Source: an uncultured Oscillospiraceae bacterium (GTDB taxonomy: Bacteria > Bacillota > Clostridia > Oscillospirales > Acutalibacteraceae). From it: DNA of 59,585 nt. A program made the position numbers and the translations under genes. Below, piece by piece: positions 16,253 through 24,739 of the stretch. Numbering within the stretch: position 1 is the first letter of the stretch; each line of letters opens with the position of its first letter. The notes under the pieces were generated by a model. That model was given only the letters and a program-made list of their open reading frames with translations, was not told the DNA's origin and did no database searches. The DNA is taken from NCBI GenBank assembly GCA_900540865.1, contig UQHH01000011.1, positions 1 through 59,585 of the forward strand, read 5' to 3'.

Positions 16253-16467
16253 GAAACGCGCCTCCTTTGACTACCTGATTATATCAAGATTACACGGTCC
16301 GCGCAACTTATTTTGTCATTTTAAAGTAGTTTTTTTGCTCCAGATGAAAAATAGCGCAATATATCTATGATATTATGGAAACGGTTGCGGAATTCCGGTT
16401 CCGCGAGAACACAGCGGCGAAACGCCTGCTTTCACACGTGACTTCTTACAGGGAAAGGACGAAAAAA

Positions 16468-17316
16468 ATGAACAGTACAGAAAAGCTTATGCTCAAAAAG
16501 CTTGCCTGTCAGGCGAGAATGGGCGCCGTCATCGGCACCTATCATGCAAAGTCAGGCCATCCGGGCGGCTCCTTGTCTGCGGCCGACCTTTACACTTACC
16601 TTTATTTTAAGGAAATGAACGTAGACCCGCAGGACGCGAAAAATCCGGACAGGGACCGCTTTGTCCTTTCAAAGGGCCATTGCTGCCCGAGCCTTTACGC
16701 CGTGCTGGCGCTCAAGGGCTATTTTGCGTTCGATGAGCTTAAGAAGCTGCGGCACGTTGGCGCGATGCTCCAGGGCCATCCCGATATGAAGGGCACGCCC
16801 GGTATCGATATGAGCTCCGGCTCGCTCGGGCAGGGCATCTCCGCAGCGTGCGGCATGGCGCTTGCCGGAAAGCTCGACCAAAAGGATTATAGGGTTTATA
16901 CGCTGCTCGGCGACGGCGAGTGCGAGGAAGGGCAGGTTTGGGAGGCCGCCATGTTCGCGGCGCACCATGAGCTCGATAACCTGTGCGTTATCGTAGACTG
17001 CAACGGACTGCAAATCGACGGTCCGGTCGCGGAGGTAGGCGGAATCGAGCCGCTCGACAAAAAGTTTGAATCCTTTGGCTTTCATGTAATAAAAATATGC
17101 GGTCACTGCTTTACCCAGATAGAGGAAGCCTTTGAACAGGCAAAGGCCGTGAAGGGAAAGCCCACCGCAATCCTGGCGGATACCGTCAAGGGCAAGGGCG
17201 TTTCCTTTATGGAAAACCAGGTCGGCTGGCATGGTACGGCCCCGAACGAAGAACAGTATAACAAAGCAATGGCGGAGCTTGAAGCCGCTTTGAAGGGATT
17301 GGAGGCGAAGGCATAA
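16468..17316 (+). CDS. Transketolase, N-terminal (ThDP-binding) subunit
   Basis: The 282-residue subunit has GTYHAKSGHPGGSLSAADLYTYLY, DRFVLSKGHCCPSLYAVLALKGYF and the thiamine-diphosphate motif LLGDGECEEGQVWEAAMFAAHHELDNLCVIVDCNGLQIDG. The start at 16468 follows GGAAAGGACG. An upstream in-frame ATG at 16375 has no such site and its extension does not look protein-like. With the next gene it forms a split transketolase of the pentose phosphate pathway, common in Clostridia and Archaea. Confidence 0.92.
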   Translation: MNSTEKLMLKKLACQARMGAVIGTYHAKSGHPGGSLSAADLYTYLYFKEMNVDPQDAKNPDRDRFVLSKGHCCPSLYAVLALKGYFAFDELKKLRHVGAMLQGHPDMKGTPGIDMSSGSLGQGISAACGMALAGKLDQKDYRVYTLLGDGECEEGQVWEAAMFAAHHELDNLCVIVDCNGLQIDGPVAEVGGIEPLDKKFESFGFHVIKICGHCFTQIEEAFEQAKAVKGKPTAILADTVKGKGVSFMENQVGWHGTAPNEEQYNKAMAELEAALKGLEAKA

Positions 17317-18263
17317 TGGCAGATGTAATCAATAAAGCGACTAGGGAAAGCTTTGGTATGGCGGTAAGTGAGCTTGCCAAAACGAACAAGGACATCGTCG
17401 TGCTTGACGCGGACCTTGCCGCGGCTACGAAAACCTCAATCTTCCAGAAGGCGTTCCCCGACCGTTTTGTCGACTGCGGCATTGCGGAATGCAATATGAT
17501 GGGCGTGGCAGCCGGTCTTGCCGCCTGTGGAAAAATCCCGTTCGCGGCGTCGTTTGCCATGTTCTCTACGGGCAGGGCGTTCGAGCAGGTGCGCAATTCC
17601 ATCGGCTACCCGAAGCTGAACGTAAAAATCATCGGCTCGCACGCGGGTATTTCAGTCGGTGAGGACGGCGCGACACACCAGTGCTGTGAGGATATCGCCT
17701 TAATGAAGACGATTCCCGGCATGGTGGTATTAAACCCCTCCGACCATTACGAAATGATAGAGGCCGTCAAAGCGGCGGCAGAGCACAAAGGCCCTGTATA
17801 TATTCGTCTTGGGCGGCTTGCAATCGACAGCTTCAACGACCCGGACGGCAACTATAAATTTGAAATCGGAAAGGGTATTACCCTGCATGAAGGCAATGAT
17901 ATTACCGTCGTCGCGACGGGCCTTGTCGTAAACGAAGCGTTGAAGGCAGTGCGCGAGCTGGAAGGGCAGGGAATCCACGCAAGGCTTATCAATATCCATA
18001 CCATCAAGCCCATCGACCGCGACATCATCATCAAGGCCGCAAAAGAAACAGGCCGGATTGTTACGGTGGAGGAGCATAACGTCATCGGCGGGCTCGGCGA
18101 CAGCGTTTGTGCCGTTACGAGCGAGGCCTGCCCCGTACCGGTTACGAAAATCGGCGTGAACGACTGCTACGGCCATTCCGGTCCGGCTAAGGAGCTGCTA
18201 AAGGAATTTGGCCTTTGCAGCGAGAACATCGCAAAGGTCGTTTCAGGACTTTTGAAGGGCTAA
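17316..18263 (+). CDS. Transketolase, C-terminal subunit
   Basis: This 315-residue subunit carries the pyrimidine-binding half: VVLDADLAAATKTSIFQKAFPDRFVDCGIAECNMMGVAAGLA (with the conserved catalytic Glu), ISVGEDGATHQCCEDIALMKTIPGM and the C-terminal domain with VVATGLVVNEAL and TVEEHNVIGGLGDSV. The start codon shares one base with the stop of the N-terminal subunit (TAATG), so the two are coupled and made in equal amounts. A strong terminator closes the operon. Confidence 0.92.
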   Translation: MADVINKATRESFGMAVSELAKTNKDIVVLDADLAAATKTSIFQKAFPDRFVDCGIAECNMMGVAAGLAACGKIPFAASFAMFSTGRAFEQVRNSIGYPKLNVKIIGSHAGISVGEDGATHQCCEDIALMKTIPGMVVLNPSDHYEMIEAVKAAAEHKGPVYIRLGRLAIDSFNDPDGNYKFEIGKGITLHEGNDITVVATGLVVNEALKAVRELEGQGIHARLINIHTIKPIDRDIIIKAAKETGRIVTVEEHNVIGGLGDSVCAVTSEACPVPVTKIGVNDCYGHSGPAKELLKEFGLCSENIAKVVSGLLKG

Positions 18264-18278
18264 TAAACGTATAAAATC

Positions 18279-18313
18279 ACCGGCGCGGGGCAAATCCGCG
18301 CCGGTTTTTTCGT
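18279..18313 (+). terminator. Terminator of the transketolase operon
   Basis: ACCGGCGCGG pairs with CCGCGCCGGT, followed by TTTTTTCG. Confidence 0.9.
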
Positions 18314-18417
18314 TTTTTACGCAATTTACCGTGTAATTGGGATAAATTTCTCATGACAAACGAAAGAAAAGTGTGGTACACTGTAAACAAGACCCGCTTA
18401 GAAAGGAGACGGTATTG

Positions 18418-18939
18418 ATGAATATTACGATCAGACAGGAAACCATCAGCGATTACGAGCACGTTTACGATCTGGTCAAGGCCGCGTTTACAGCGGACGA
18501 CTGTCCGGCGCCTGACGAACAGGAGCTTGTCATCCGCCTGCGAAAAAGCCGTGCGTTCGTCCCGCAGCTATCGCTCGTCGCGGTTGAGGACGGCGGAAAA
18601 CTTGCCGGCCATATTCTCTTTACAGAGGTAAAGGTCTCCGGCCATACGCTGCTGGCGCTGGCCCCGCTCTCCGTTTTGCCGGACGCGCAGAACCAGGGCG
18701 TCGGCGGAAAGCTGATTCGGGAAGGGCATAGTATTGCAGCCGCGCTCGGCTACAAGGGCTGCCTAGTGCTCGGCCACGCCGGATATTACCCGAGGTTCGG
18801 TTATGTACCCGCAAGCAGGTACCATATCTCCGCGCCGTTTGAGGTTCCGGACGAATCCTTTATGGCAATTGAATTGCAGGAAAATGGATTGAGCGGGATA
18901 CGGGGCGTTGTCGAGTATTCCAGGGAGTTTTTTGAGTAA
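18418..18939 (+). CDS. GNAT N-acetyltransferase (YhbS-like)
   Basis: The 173-residue protein has NITIRQETISDYEHVYDLVKAAF at the start, LAALAPLSVLP-type strand 4 and DAQNQGVGGKLIREGHSIAAALGYKG, the acetyl-CoA pyrophosphate loop (Q-x-x-G-x-G/A). VLGHAGYYPRFGYVPA is typical of the YhbS subgroup. The acceptor is unknown (small molecule or protein). AAAGGAGACGG precedes the ATG at 18418. It stands alone between two terminators. Confidence 0.82.
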   Translation: MNITIRQETISDYEHVYDLVKAAFTADDCPAPDEQELVIRLRKSRAFVPQLSLVAVEDGGKLAGHILFTEVKVSGHTLLALAPLSVLPDAQNQGVGGKLIREGHSIAAALGYKGCLVLGHAGYYPRFGYVPASRYHISAPFEVPDESFMAIELQENGLSGIRGVVEYSREFFE

Positions 18940-18957
18940 GCGCAAACGAATAAACAA

Positions 18958-18990
18958 GGGAAACCATTTATATGGTTTCCCTCTTTTTTT
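18958..18990 (+). terminator. Terminator after the GNAT gene
   Basis: GGGAAACCAT pairs perfectly with ATGGTTTCCC around TTAT, followed by CTTTTTTT. Confidence 0.88.
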
Positions 18991-19000
18991 ACTTATCTTT

Positions 19001-20923
19001 TTAAAAGGCTTCCTCTTCAAGCTCCTCGAGCGAAAGGCTTAGCTCCTCCCAAAGCCCCATCTGCTGCTCCTGTTCCTTGTGAAGGCTTTCAAGCTGCGCG
19101 GTAAGCTCTGTAAGCTTTTCAAAATCCGAGGCCGTTTCAGGCATGTCGAGCTCTCTTTCAATTTCCTTTGCCTGTATTTCAAGCTGTTCAATCAGCGTTT
19201 CACAGTTTTTCAGCTTTGTCTGGAGCCTGCGCCTTGCCGCCTGCTGTTCTTTGCGAAGGAAGTAATCGTTTTGCTTCGGCTTTTCCTCCTTGGCGGCAGA
19301 AGCTGCGGGGGAGGGAAGGCCCTTTATCTTTTCCAGATAATTGTCGTAATTTCCGAGATATTCCTTCGCGCCGTTTTGCGACAGCGTAACGACCTTATCG
19401 GCAAGCTTATTGATAAAATAACGGTCATGCGAGATGATAAGCATTGTACCGCCGTAGGATTTGAGCGTATCCTCAAGCGCCTCGCGCGAGGCCGTGTCGA
19501 GATGGTTGGTCGGCTCGTCGAGCAGAAGGAAGTTTGAGCCCGCGAGCATCAATTTTAATAAGGCGACCCGCGCGCGTTCCCCGCCGCTCAAGGCTTTTAC
19601 CTGCTTGAATACGTCGTCCCCCTTGAACAGGAAAGAGCCGAGCGCCGTGCGCACCTGCGTCTGCGTCATATGTGGGAAGGTGTCCCAGACCTCGTCGAGC
19701 GCTGTTTTTTCAAGGTGCAGGTCGGACTGTACCTGGTCGAAATAGCCGGCGTCCACATTAGCGCCGAAGCGCACTTCTCCGCCGGCGTCAATCCGTCCGG
19801 TCAGGATTTTAAAGAGCGTCGTTTTCCCGCAGCCGTTTGCGCCGAGCAGGAAGACGCGGTCTCCCTTTGTGATGTGCAGGTTTACGTGCTCAAAGAGCGT
19901 CTTATCGCCGTAGGCTTTCGATAAATCCTCGCAGATTAAAACGTCGTTGCCGCTTTCGCGCTTGGGATTGAAGGAGAAATGAATTGTCTCGACCTCTCCG
20001 TCCGGCTTGACGAGCGCCTCTTTCAGGCGGTCGACCTGCTTTTGCTTGCTTTCGGCCGTGATGAAATTCCGCTCGCGCCCCCAGCGCTTCTGCTGTTCGA
20101 TAATTCCCTCGATTCGCTTGATTTCCTTTAAATCGTTATCGTACCGGCGCTTTAAGTCCTCGTTTATTTTTTCCTTCTTTTTCATGAATTCCGTGTAAGA
20201 GCCGCTGTAGGAGGCGATGCTTTGGTGCTCCAGCTCGATTGTGCGGTTGGTTACCGCGTCGAGAAAATAGCGGTCATGTGAAATTACGATGACCGCGCCC
20301 CTGAAATCGCGGATAAACCCTTCGAGCCATTCCACCGACGGAATGTCGAGATGGTTGGTCGGCTCGTCGAGCAAAAGCAGGTTCGCGCCGGAAAGCAAAA
20401 GCTTTGCAAGGCTCAGCTTTGAAAGCTGGCCGCCGGACAGCGCGCCGCAGGGCAGCTGCATTTCGGCATCGGAAAAGCCCAGCCCCATCAAGGCCGAGCG
20501 CGTGCGGCTTTTGTAGGTAAGCCCGCCGCCGCTTTCGTATTGCTCGTGGAGGTCGAGCTGTCTTGCTATCAACGCATCGCGGTTAATTTCCTCCGATTCA
20601 ATCTGCCGCGCGAGCGTTTCGAGCTGCTGCTCCATCGCCTCAAAATGGGAAAAGACGGTCAACAGCTCGTTGTATACCGTCTTGCTTTTGTCGGCGTTTG
20701 CGTGCTGTTCCATCCAGCCGGCGCGCACCTCCTTTGCCTTGAACACGCTGCCCGCGCCCGGCTCCAGCAAACCCGATATGATTTTGAATATGGTGGTTTT
20801 ACCCGCGCCGTTCGCGCCGATAAAACCGATTTTATCCTTTGCCTCCACGTCGAAGCTCACGTCCTCGAACAGGACGCGCTCCGAAAAGGAGAGCGATAGG
20901 TTTTGAACGGAAAGAATCGCCAC
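19001..20923 (-). CDS. ABC-F family ribosome-associated ATPase
   Basis: The 640-residue protein has two ABC cassettes and no membrane domain. Cassette 1 has GANGAGKTT, LSGGQLSKLSLAKLLL and LLLDEPTNHLD. Cassette 2 has GANGCGKTT, LSGGERARVALLKLML and LLLDEPTNHLD. A charged linker of about 80 residues lies between them, and a C-terminal coiled-coil (QAARRRLQTKLKNCETLIEQL onward) ends the protein. ABC-F proteins bind the ribosomal E site and rescue stalled or antibiotic-bound ribosomes. The start is GTG at 20923 with AGGAGG eight bases upstream. Housekeeping and resistance subgroups cannot be separated by eye, but the structured leader upstream recalls inducible members. Confidence 0.9.
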   Translation of the reverse strand: MAILSVQNLSLSFSERVLFEDVSFDVEAKDKIGFIGANGAGKTTIFKIISGLLEPGAGSVFKAKEVRAGWMEQHANADKSKTVYNELLTVFSHFEAMEQQLETLARQIESEEINRDALIARQLDLHEQYESGGGLTYKSRTRSALMGLGFSDAEMQLPCGALSGGQLSKLSLAKLLLSGANLLLLDEPTNHLDIPSVEWLEGFIRDFRGAVIVISHDRYFLDAVTNRTIELEHQSIASYSGSYTEFMKKKEKINEDLKRRYDNDLKEIKRIEGIIEQQKRWGRERNFITAESKQKQVDRLKEALVKPDGEVETIHFSFNPKRESGNDVLICEDLSKAYGDKTLFEHVNLHITKGDRVFLLGANGCGKTTLFKILTGRIDAGGEVRFGANVDAGYFDQVQSDLHLEKTALDEVWDTFPHMTQTQVRTALGSFLFKGDDVFKQVKALSGGERARVALLKLMLAGSNFLLLDEPTNHLDTASREALEDTLKSYGGTMLIISHDRYFINKLADKVVTLSQNGAKEYLGNYDNYLEKIKGLPSPAASAAKEEKPKQNDYFLRKEQQAARRRLQTKLKNCETLIEQLEIQAKEIERELDMPETASDFEKLTELTAQLESLHKEQEQQMGLWEELSLSLEELEEEAF

Positions 20924-20980
20924 TTAAGTGACCTCCTGTTGTATGCAAAAAGTGTTTTTGCAAATTCTTTTCATTGATAT

Positions 20981-21058
20981 TTATGAAACGTTCCGTTTCT
21001 TTTTTGAAGCGTACTGCTTCATTTTATATTGAAGCATTCTGCTTCTTATTTTTTTCAT
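20981..21058 (-). CDS. Possible 25-residue leader peptide of the ABC-F gene
   Basis: A minus-strand ATG (21056-21058) opens 25 codons, very rich in Lys and Arg (begins MKKIRSRMLQYK, ends KKKRNVS), and stops 57 bp before the ABC-F start. Three short hairpins of the form GAAGC-N5-GCTTC or GAAAC-N5-GTTTC (20985-20999, 21006-21020, 21031-21045) lie inside it. That resembles ribosome-mediated attenuation of inducible ABC-F genes. No good ribosome site is visible, so this could be chance. Confidence 0.3.
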   Translation of the reverse strand: MKKIRSRMLQYKMKQYASKKKRNVS

Positions 21059-21078
21059 CAAACTTATTATGTTAATTC

Positions 21079-21517
21079 AAAGGGGAGGGAACAGTTGCGG
21101 CTGTTCCTCCCCTTTGTAACCCCTCTTCGAGCGCTTTTCCAAGGGAACCCTTTCGATGGGTTCCCTTACGGCTTCAGGGCGGCGAAGCATCACGCCGCCC
21201 TGCGCCTATCCCTCCACAGCCGATTCAAGGAGCGAAGCCCCCCCTAAATCCCCCTGATAGAAAACGGGCTGCACATAAATTCCAATGAACTGTGTAGAAG
21301 ACGATTAAAAGCGTACCAAGTACCGCACCCACGAAGTACTCCGCGCGAAGGCGCGGCGCACAGCGGTCCCGTAGTATATGTTCTACACCCCCGCGCATAA
21401 AACGAGGAGCGACCACAAAGCCTATAGCACCCCCGAAGGATTCTTAAGGGAACTCTGGGTTCCCTTAAGTCGTCGGAAGGGGGATTGCAAAAGGGGGGAA
21501 CCATCGAAATGGTTCCC
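21079..21517. other. Gene-free stretch with five strong palindromes
   Basis: Between the ABC-F leader and the XRE gene I see no convincing gene. There are five hairpins. AAAGGGGAGG...CCTCCCCTTT lies at 21079-21115. AAGGGAACCC-N7-GGGTTCCCTT lies at 21141-21167. AGGGCGGCG-N8-CGCCGCCCT lies at 21176-21201. CTTAAGGGAAC-N5-GTTCCCTTAAG lies at 21443-21469. GGGAACCAT-CGAA-ATGGTTCCC lies at 21496-21517. GGGAACC/GGTTCCC arms recur in three of them. It may be a cluster of dispersed palindromic elements or a structured RNA. Confidence 0.5.
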
Positions 21518-21597
21518 ATCTTTTGAAGAATATAACATAGAAAGTTTTATCAAGAAAAACGATATGTTTCAATATTTGGAACATAGCCCTGTAGTAA

Positions 21598-21927
21598 CTA
21601 CTTTACAGTAAGATACCTATTAATATCACTTAAATCCTCCGCGTATTGAAGCAACCGTGACTTTCCTTCTTTATTTAACTTATCACAGTAAATAAGAAGT
21701 TCTTTTTTGATATGGTCATCCTGAACAGATGGAAGGGGACGGTCGAGCAGATAGTCTACAGAGCAGCCAAAATAATCCGCAAGCTTTAAGAGTGTTTCGC
21801 CGTTAGGCAGCGCTGCGCTTTTCTTCCAGCTCGTAGCAGTTGCATTTGATAAATCAAGCTTTTTACATACAGCATTTGGGGAAGTTCCATTGGCTATACA
21901 AAGATTATAAAATACATCCCAAAACAT
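21598..21927 (-). CDS. XRE-family transcriptional regulator
   Basis: The 109-residue protein has an N-terminal Cro/C1 helix-turn-helix (about 2-62): FYNLCIANGTSPNAVCKKLDLSNATATSWKKSAALPNGETLLKLADYFGCSVDYLLDR. A short helical C-terminal region with LLIYCDKLNKEGKSRLLQYAEDL follows. The SWKK and CSVDYLL elements are typical of SinR/phage-repressor-like regulators. AGGGTGA lies five bases before the ATG at 21927. The target is unknown. It is divergent from the small gene at 22100, which it may control. Confidence 0.8.
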   Translation of the reverse strand: MFWDVFYNLCIANGTSPNAVCKKLDLSNATATSWKKSAALPNGETLLKLADYFGCSVDYLLDRPLPSVQDDHIKKELLIYCDKLNKEGKSRLLQYAEDLSDINRYLTVK

Positions 21928-22099
21928 AAAAATCACCCTGTTTTTAAATATAAAAAAATTTAGAAATTATATTGACATTCTAATTTTAATAAGATATAAT
22001 AAGCTCAAATAAATTCCAGTTTGCAGGTATGGTAAAGCGTTTACCTATCTATAATAGCTTGAACCCTCTAAGCTCACTAAATTAAATTGGAGGATAAAA

Positions 22100-22465
22100 A
22101 TGAAAGTTTTACAAAAAATCGCTGAAACGTATGTGGATGAAGGAGAAGATTCCCCGGCGCTGGAAAGCGCAATACAAAAGCTGCGTGCGGGAATTTCAAA
22201 GGAACAAAAAAGCCTTTTGCTGAAAATTATGGACGAATACTCAGACAGAATCGATTATGCGGCCTACCGCAATTTTAAATATGGGTTCCGCATGGGCGTC
22301 CATTTGGGGCGTGAGCTGTTCTCTCAAAACAAAAAGTACACGGTCAAACGCCCGTTTCCTCAAGAAGAAGCAGGCGGACCCGCAGAAATAACGCATATAC
22401 CGGCGCAAGCAAACGGAAATGCCGCGCAACCGTGCGGTGCAGCTCCGGCGAGAACAGCAGATTAA
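22100..22465 (+). CDS. Small helical protein, DUF6809-like
   Basis: The 121-residue frame begins after TTGGAGGATAAAA. The first 75 residues are helical and end YAAYRNFKYGFRMGVHLGRELF, which resembles the F-x-YGFRLG signature of small DUF6809 proteins (unknown function). The remaining 40 residues are Pro/Ala-rich and run 122 bp into the 3' end of the convergent DUF2461 gene. That tail could be read-through after loss of an earlier stop. It is divergent from the XRE regulator. Confidence 0.6.
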   Translation: MKVLQKIAETYVDEGEDSPALESAIQKLRAGISKEQKSLLLKIMDEYSDRIDYAAYRNFKYGFRMGVHLGRELFSQNKKYTVKRPFPQEEAGGPAEITHIPAQANGNAAQPCGAAPARTAD

Positions 22466-23033
22466 AATCCTTGCTGTTATGGTTGAAGGAAATCCCTTTC
22501 CTTTGCAGCCAGTCCTGTATGTCCTGCGGCTGCTCCGGGTAGCGCACGCGCTTATAAAAATCGCCTTCCATTTGGAAAACGTCCTGCTTTTCATAAACCT
22601 GCTTTGCCGTGAGAAAGCTTTTGTCCCGCTTTAATATCAATGTGCGCATGGCGTCCATCACCTTCGGCGGCGCGTCGAAGTAGCCGCACCCGTAACGGAA
22701 CCCGTCGGGCGAAAGCTCAAAGAAAAAGCCCGGCGCGCTCGTGTATGCTTTTTTGTCGCGCGTAAAGACGCACCACATTTCTTCCCGGAACAGGGAAGGG
22801 TCTTTTGTAAAGCGCGTGTCGCGGAAAACGCGGCTGATGCTTTTGCCCGTTTTCGGCTCCGCGATTAGCATGGGGTCAATCTCGTGTATGACGGGAGCGA
22901 GCTGTGTGACAAGCTCCGCGAGCGGCTCAAACACATTTTGCTTGAACTGTGGCTTGTGCTCCTGGTACCATTGCTTGTCGTTGCGCAGCTTGTTTTCCGC
23001 GAGAAAATCGAGCGTCTGGGGAGTAAACGGCAT
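22344..23033 (-). CDS. DUF2461 / TIGR02453 family protein
   Basis: The 229-residue protein opens FTPQTLDFLAENKLRNDKQWYQEHKPQFKQNVFEPLAELV and contains SISRVFRDTRFTKDPSLFREEMWCVFTR and PGFFFELSPDGFRYGCGYFDAPPKVMDAMR. These are the conserved blocks of TIGR02453 (DUF2461), a widespread family without a known function. Length fits the family. Its 3' end overlaps the convergent small gene by 122 bp. Confidence 0.85.
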   Translation of the reverse strand: MPFTPQTLDFLAENKLRNDKQWYQEHKPQFKQNVFEPLAELVTQLAPVIHEIDPMLIAEPKTGKSISRVFRDTRFTKDPSLFREEMWCVFTRDKKAYTSAPGFFFELSPDGFRYGCGYFDAPPKVMDAMRTLILKRDKSFLTAKQVYEKQDVFQMEGDFYKRVRYPEQPQDIQDWLQRKGISFNHNSKDFNLLFSPELHRTVARHFRLLAPVYALFLRVRLLLLEETGV

Positions 23034-23160
23034 GGGAAAGCCTCCTTGTTTCGGCGTGAATTCAACAAATTGCTGAACTAAAAGTTATGTTGGTATGATA
23101 ACCGTCCGCGAATCGGATACATCCTCAGCGGGGATGGTGTAAGCTATGCTTTCGTTTTCG

Positions 23161-23593
23161 GCGTGAGGTTATTATAACAGGATGGCCGTCCGCGAAGCGG
23201 GCGTACCCGATGCAAGGGAAGCGCTTGACGCTTCCCGCACCTGTTTCAATGTTCTCTCAGGCATCCGCAAGGCTTGCGCAGCAAGGCTTCCGTCTGCGGC
23301 GTGAGGTTATTATAACAGGATGGCCGTCCGCGAAGCGGGCGTGCCCGATGCAAGGGAAGCGCTTGACGCTTCCCGCACCTGTTTCAATGTTCTCTCAGGC
23401 ATCCGCAAGGCTTGCGCAGCAAGGCTTCCGTCTGCGGCGTGAGGTTATTATAACAGGATGGCCGTCCGCGAAGCGGGCGTGCCCGATGCAAGGGAAGCGC
23501 TTGACGCTTCCCGCACCTGTTTCAATGTTCTCTCAGGCGTCCGCAAGGCTTGCTCAGCAAGGCTGCGGCATACGCCGTGAGGTTATTATAACA
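23161..23593. repeat. 138-bp tandem repeat, three full copies plus a fragment
   Basis: Units start at 23161, 23299 and 23437 (exact 138-bp period), and a fourth keeps about 19 bp near 23575. Each begins GCGTGAGG-TTATTATAAC and holds a GGGAAGCG-CTTGA-CGCTTCCC hairpin. The first two differ by about one base, and the third diverges only at its end. Since 138 is a multiple of three, a frame stays open across them, but no start signal or protein-like composition supports coding. A degenerate relative lies at about 23085-23160. Confidence 0.9.
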
Positions 23594-23601
23594 TAGAAAA
23601 C

Positions 23602-23640
23602 AACGAAGGACAAACCTCTTAAAGAAGTCTGTCCTTCGTT
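23602..23640 (-). terminator. Terminator after the SDR gene
   Basis: AACGAAGGACA pairs with TGTCCTTCGTT across a 17-base loop; on the minus strand GTTTTC follows. Confidence 0.7.
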
Positions 23641-23665
23641 TATCTTTATATCGTTTTGTAACCTG

Positions 23666-24679
23666 CTACGCCGCTGTGGGCGCGGATTTTTTGCCGTGGG
23701 CGCAGACCCACTTGACCGTGTCGGCAATCGTCTGGTATAAGTCGCGCGGGTGGTAGCCGAGCTCCTTAGTGGCTTTATCGTGGGAGAATTTATCGTTGCT
23801 GTTTAACGTATAAAGCGAATATTTTGTATAGAGCGGGCGCTGCTTCCTTATTTTGAAAAACCATCCGAGCATTGGCGCCGCAGCTTTAGCCATCCAGACC
23901 GGCAGCGTGGGAATACGCCTGCCGCCCTTGACGGAGCGTACCATATGCAGAACGTCCCTGATTTCATAATGGCGGTTTGACAGGATATAGCATTCGCCTG
24001 TTTTGCCCTTTTCCGCCGCCGCAAGGCATCCGGCGGCCACGTCGCGCACGTCCACAAAGTCGTACCCGCCCTTTACGCATGCCGGGAGCTTCCCGAAAAT
24101 ATAGTCCCTGACCAGCTGCACCAGATGATTGCCCGCGCCGTCGTACGGCCCCAAAATACCGGAGGGATGGACGACCACCGCGTCAAGCCCGTGTTTCACG
24201 CAATCGAGCACGGCCTGCGTTGCCTCCGCCTTTGTTTTGGCGTAGCCGCCCGTAACGGCAAGCGGGGAGAACGATTCTACCTCACGCAGCACATGCAGCT
24301 TATCCTGTTCGGGAATGGCATGCACGGAGCTTACATAAACGAGGCGCGACACGCTGTATTCCATGCAGAGCGCGCAGAGGTTTTTCGTACCGTTTACGTT
24401 GACATCGTACATGTTTTTTGAGATGTGCTCGGAAATATCGACGATGCCCGCCGTATGGATGACGGTTACGCGGTCAAACCCGCCGGTTCCTTCAAACAAA
24501 GGGCGCAGAGTCTCTTTGTCGCGCACGTCTCCGCGGATATACTCCACGTTTTCGCTGTCATGCGCCGGCTCACCCGGCAGGACCAGTCCGCGCACCGTAT
24601 GGGGCGTGTTTTTGAGCATACGCATGAGCGTACCGCCCAAATGCCCGTTCGCGCCTGTGATGATATAAAGCTGTTTCAT
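23666..24679 (-). CDS. NAD(P)-dependent epimerase/reductase (extended SDR)
   Basis: The 337-residue protein has the Rossmann start YIITGANGHLGGTLMRML, IRGDVRDKETL, VIHTAGIVDIS and the catalytic GYAKTKAEATQAVL (Tyr-x-x-x-Lys). VVHPSGILGPYD and a C-terminal substrate domain complete the extended SDR layout, closest in style to dihydroflavonol reductase-like proteins. The substrate is unknown. CAGGAGTGA precedes the ATG at 24679. It is divergent from a TetR regulator, probably its repressor. Confidence 0.83.
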   Translation of the reverse strand: MKQLYIITGANGHLGGTLMRMLKNTPHTVRGLVLPGEPAHDSENVEYIRGDVRDKETLRPLFEGTGGFDRVTVIHTAGIVDISEHISKNMYDVNVNGTKNLCALCMEYSVSRLVYVSSVHAIPEQDKLHVLREVESFSPLAVTGGYAKTKAEATQAVLDCVKHGLDAVVVHPSGILGPYDGAGNHLVQLVRDYIFGKLPACVKGGYDFVDVRDVAAGCLAAAEKGKTGECYILSNRHYEIRDVLHMVRSVKGGRRIPTLPVWMAKAAAPMLGWFFKIRKQRPLYTKYSLYTLNSNDKFSHDKATKELGYHPRDLYQTIADTVKWVCAHGKKSAPTAA

Positions 24680-24739
24680 AAAGGTCACTCCTGTGAACAT
24701 GCTTGTCTTTTAATTGACAAGGTGTTGAATATCTTCCCT

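Noticed and set aside
23210..23596. 128-residue frame with three 46-residue repeats
   Set aside because: It stays open only because the 138-bp DNA repeat is a multiple of three; no ribosome site and no protein-like composition.
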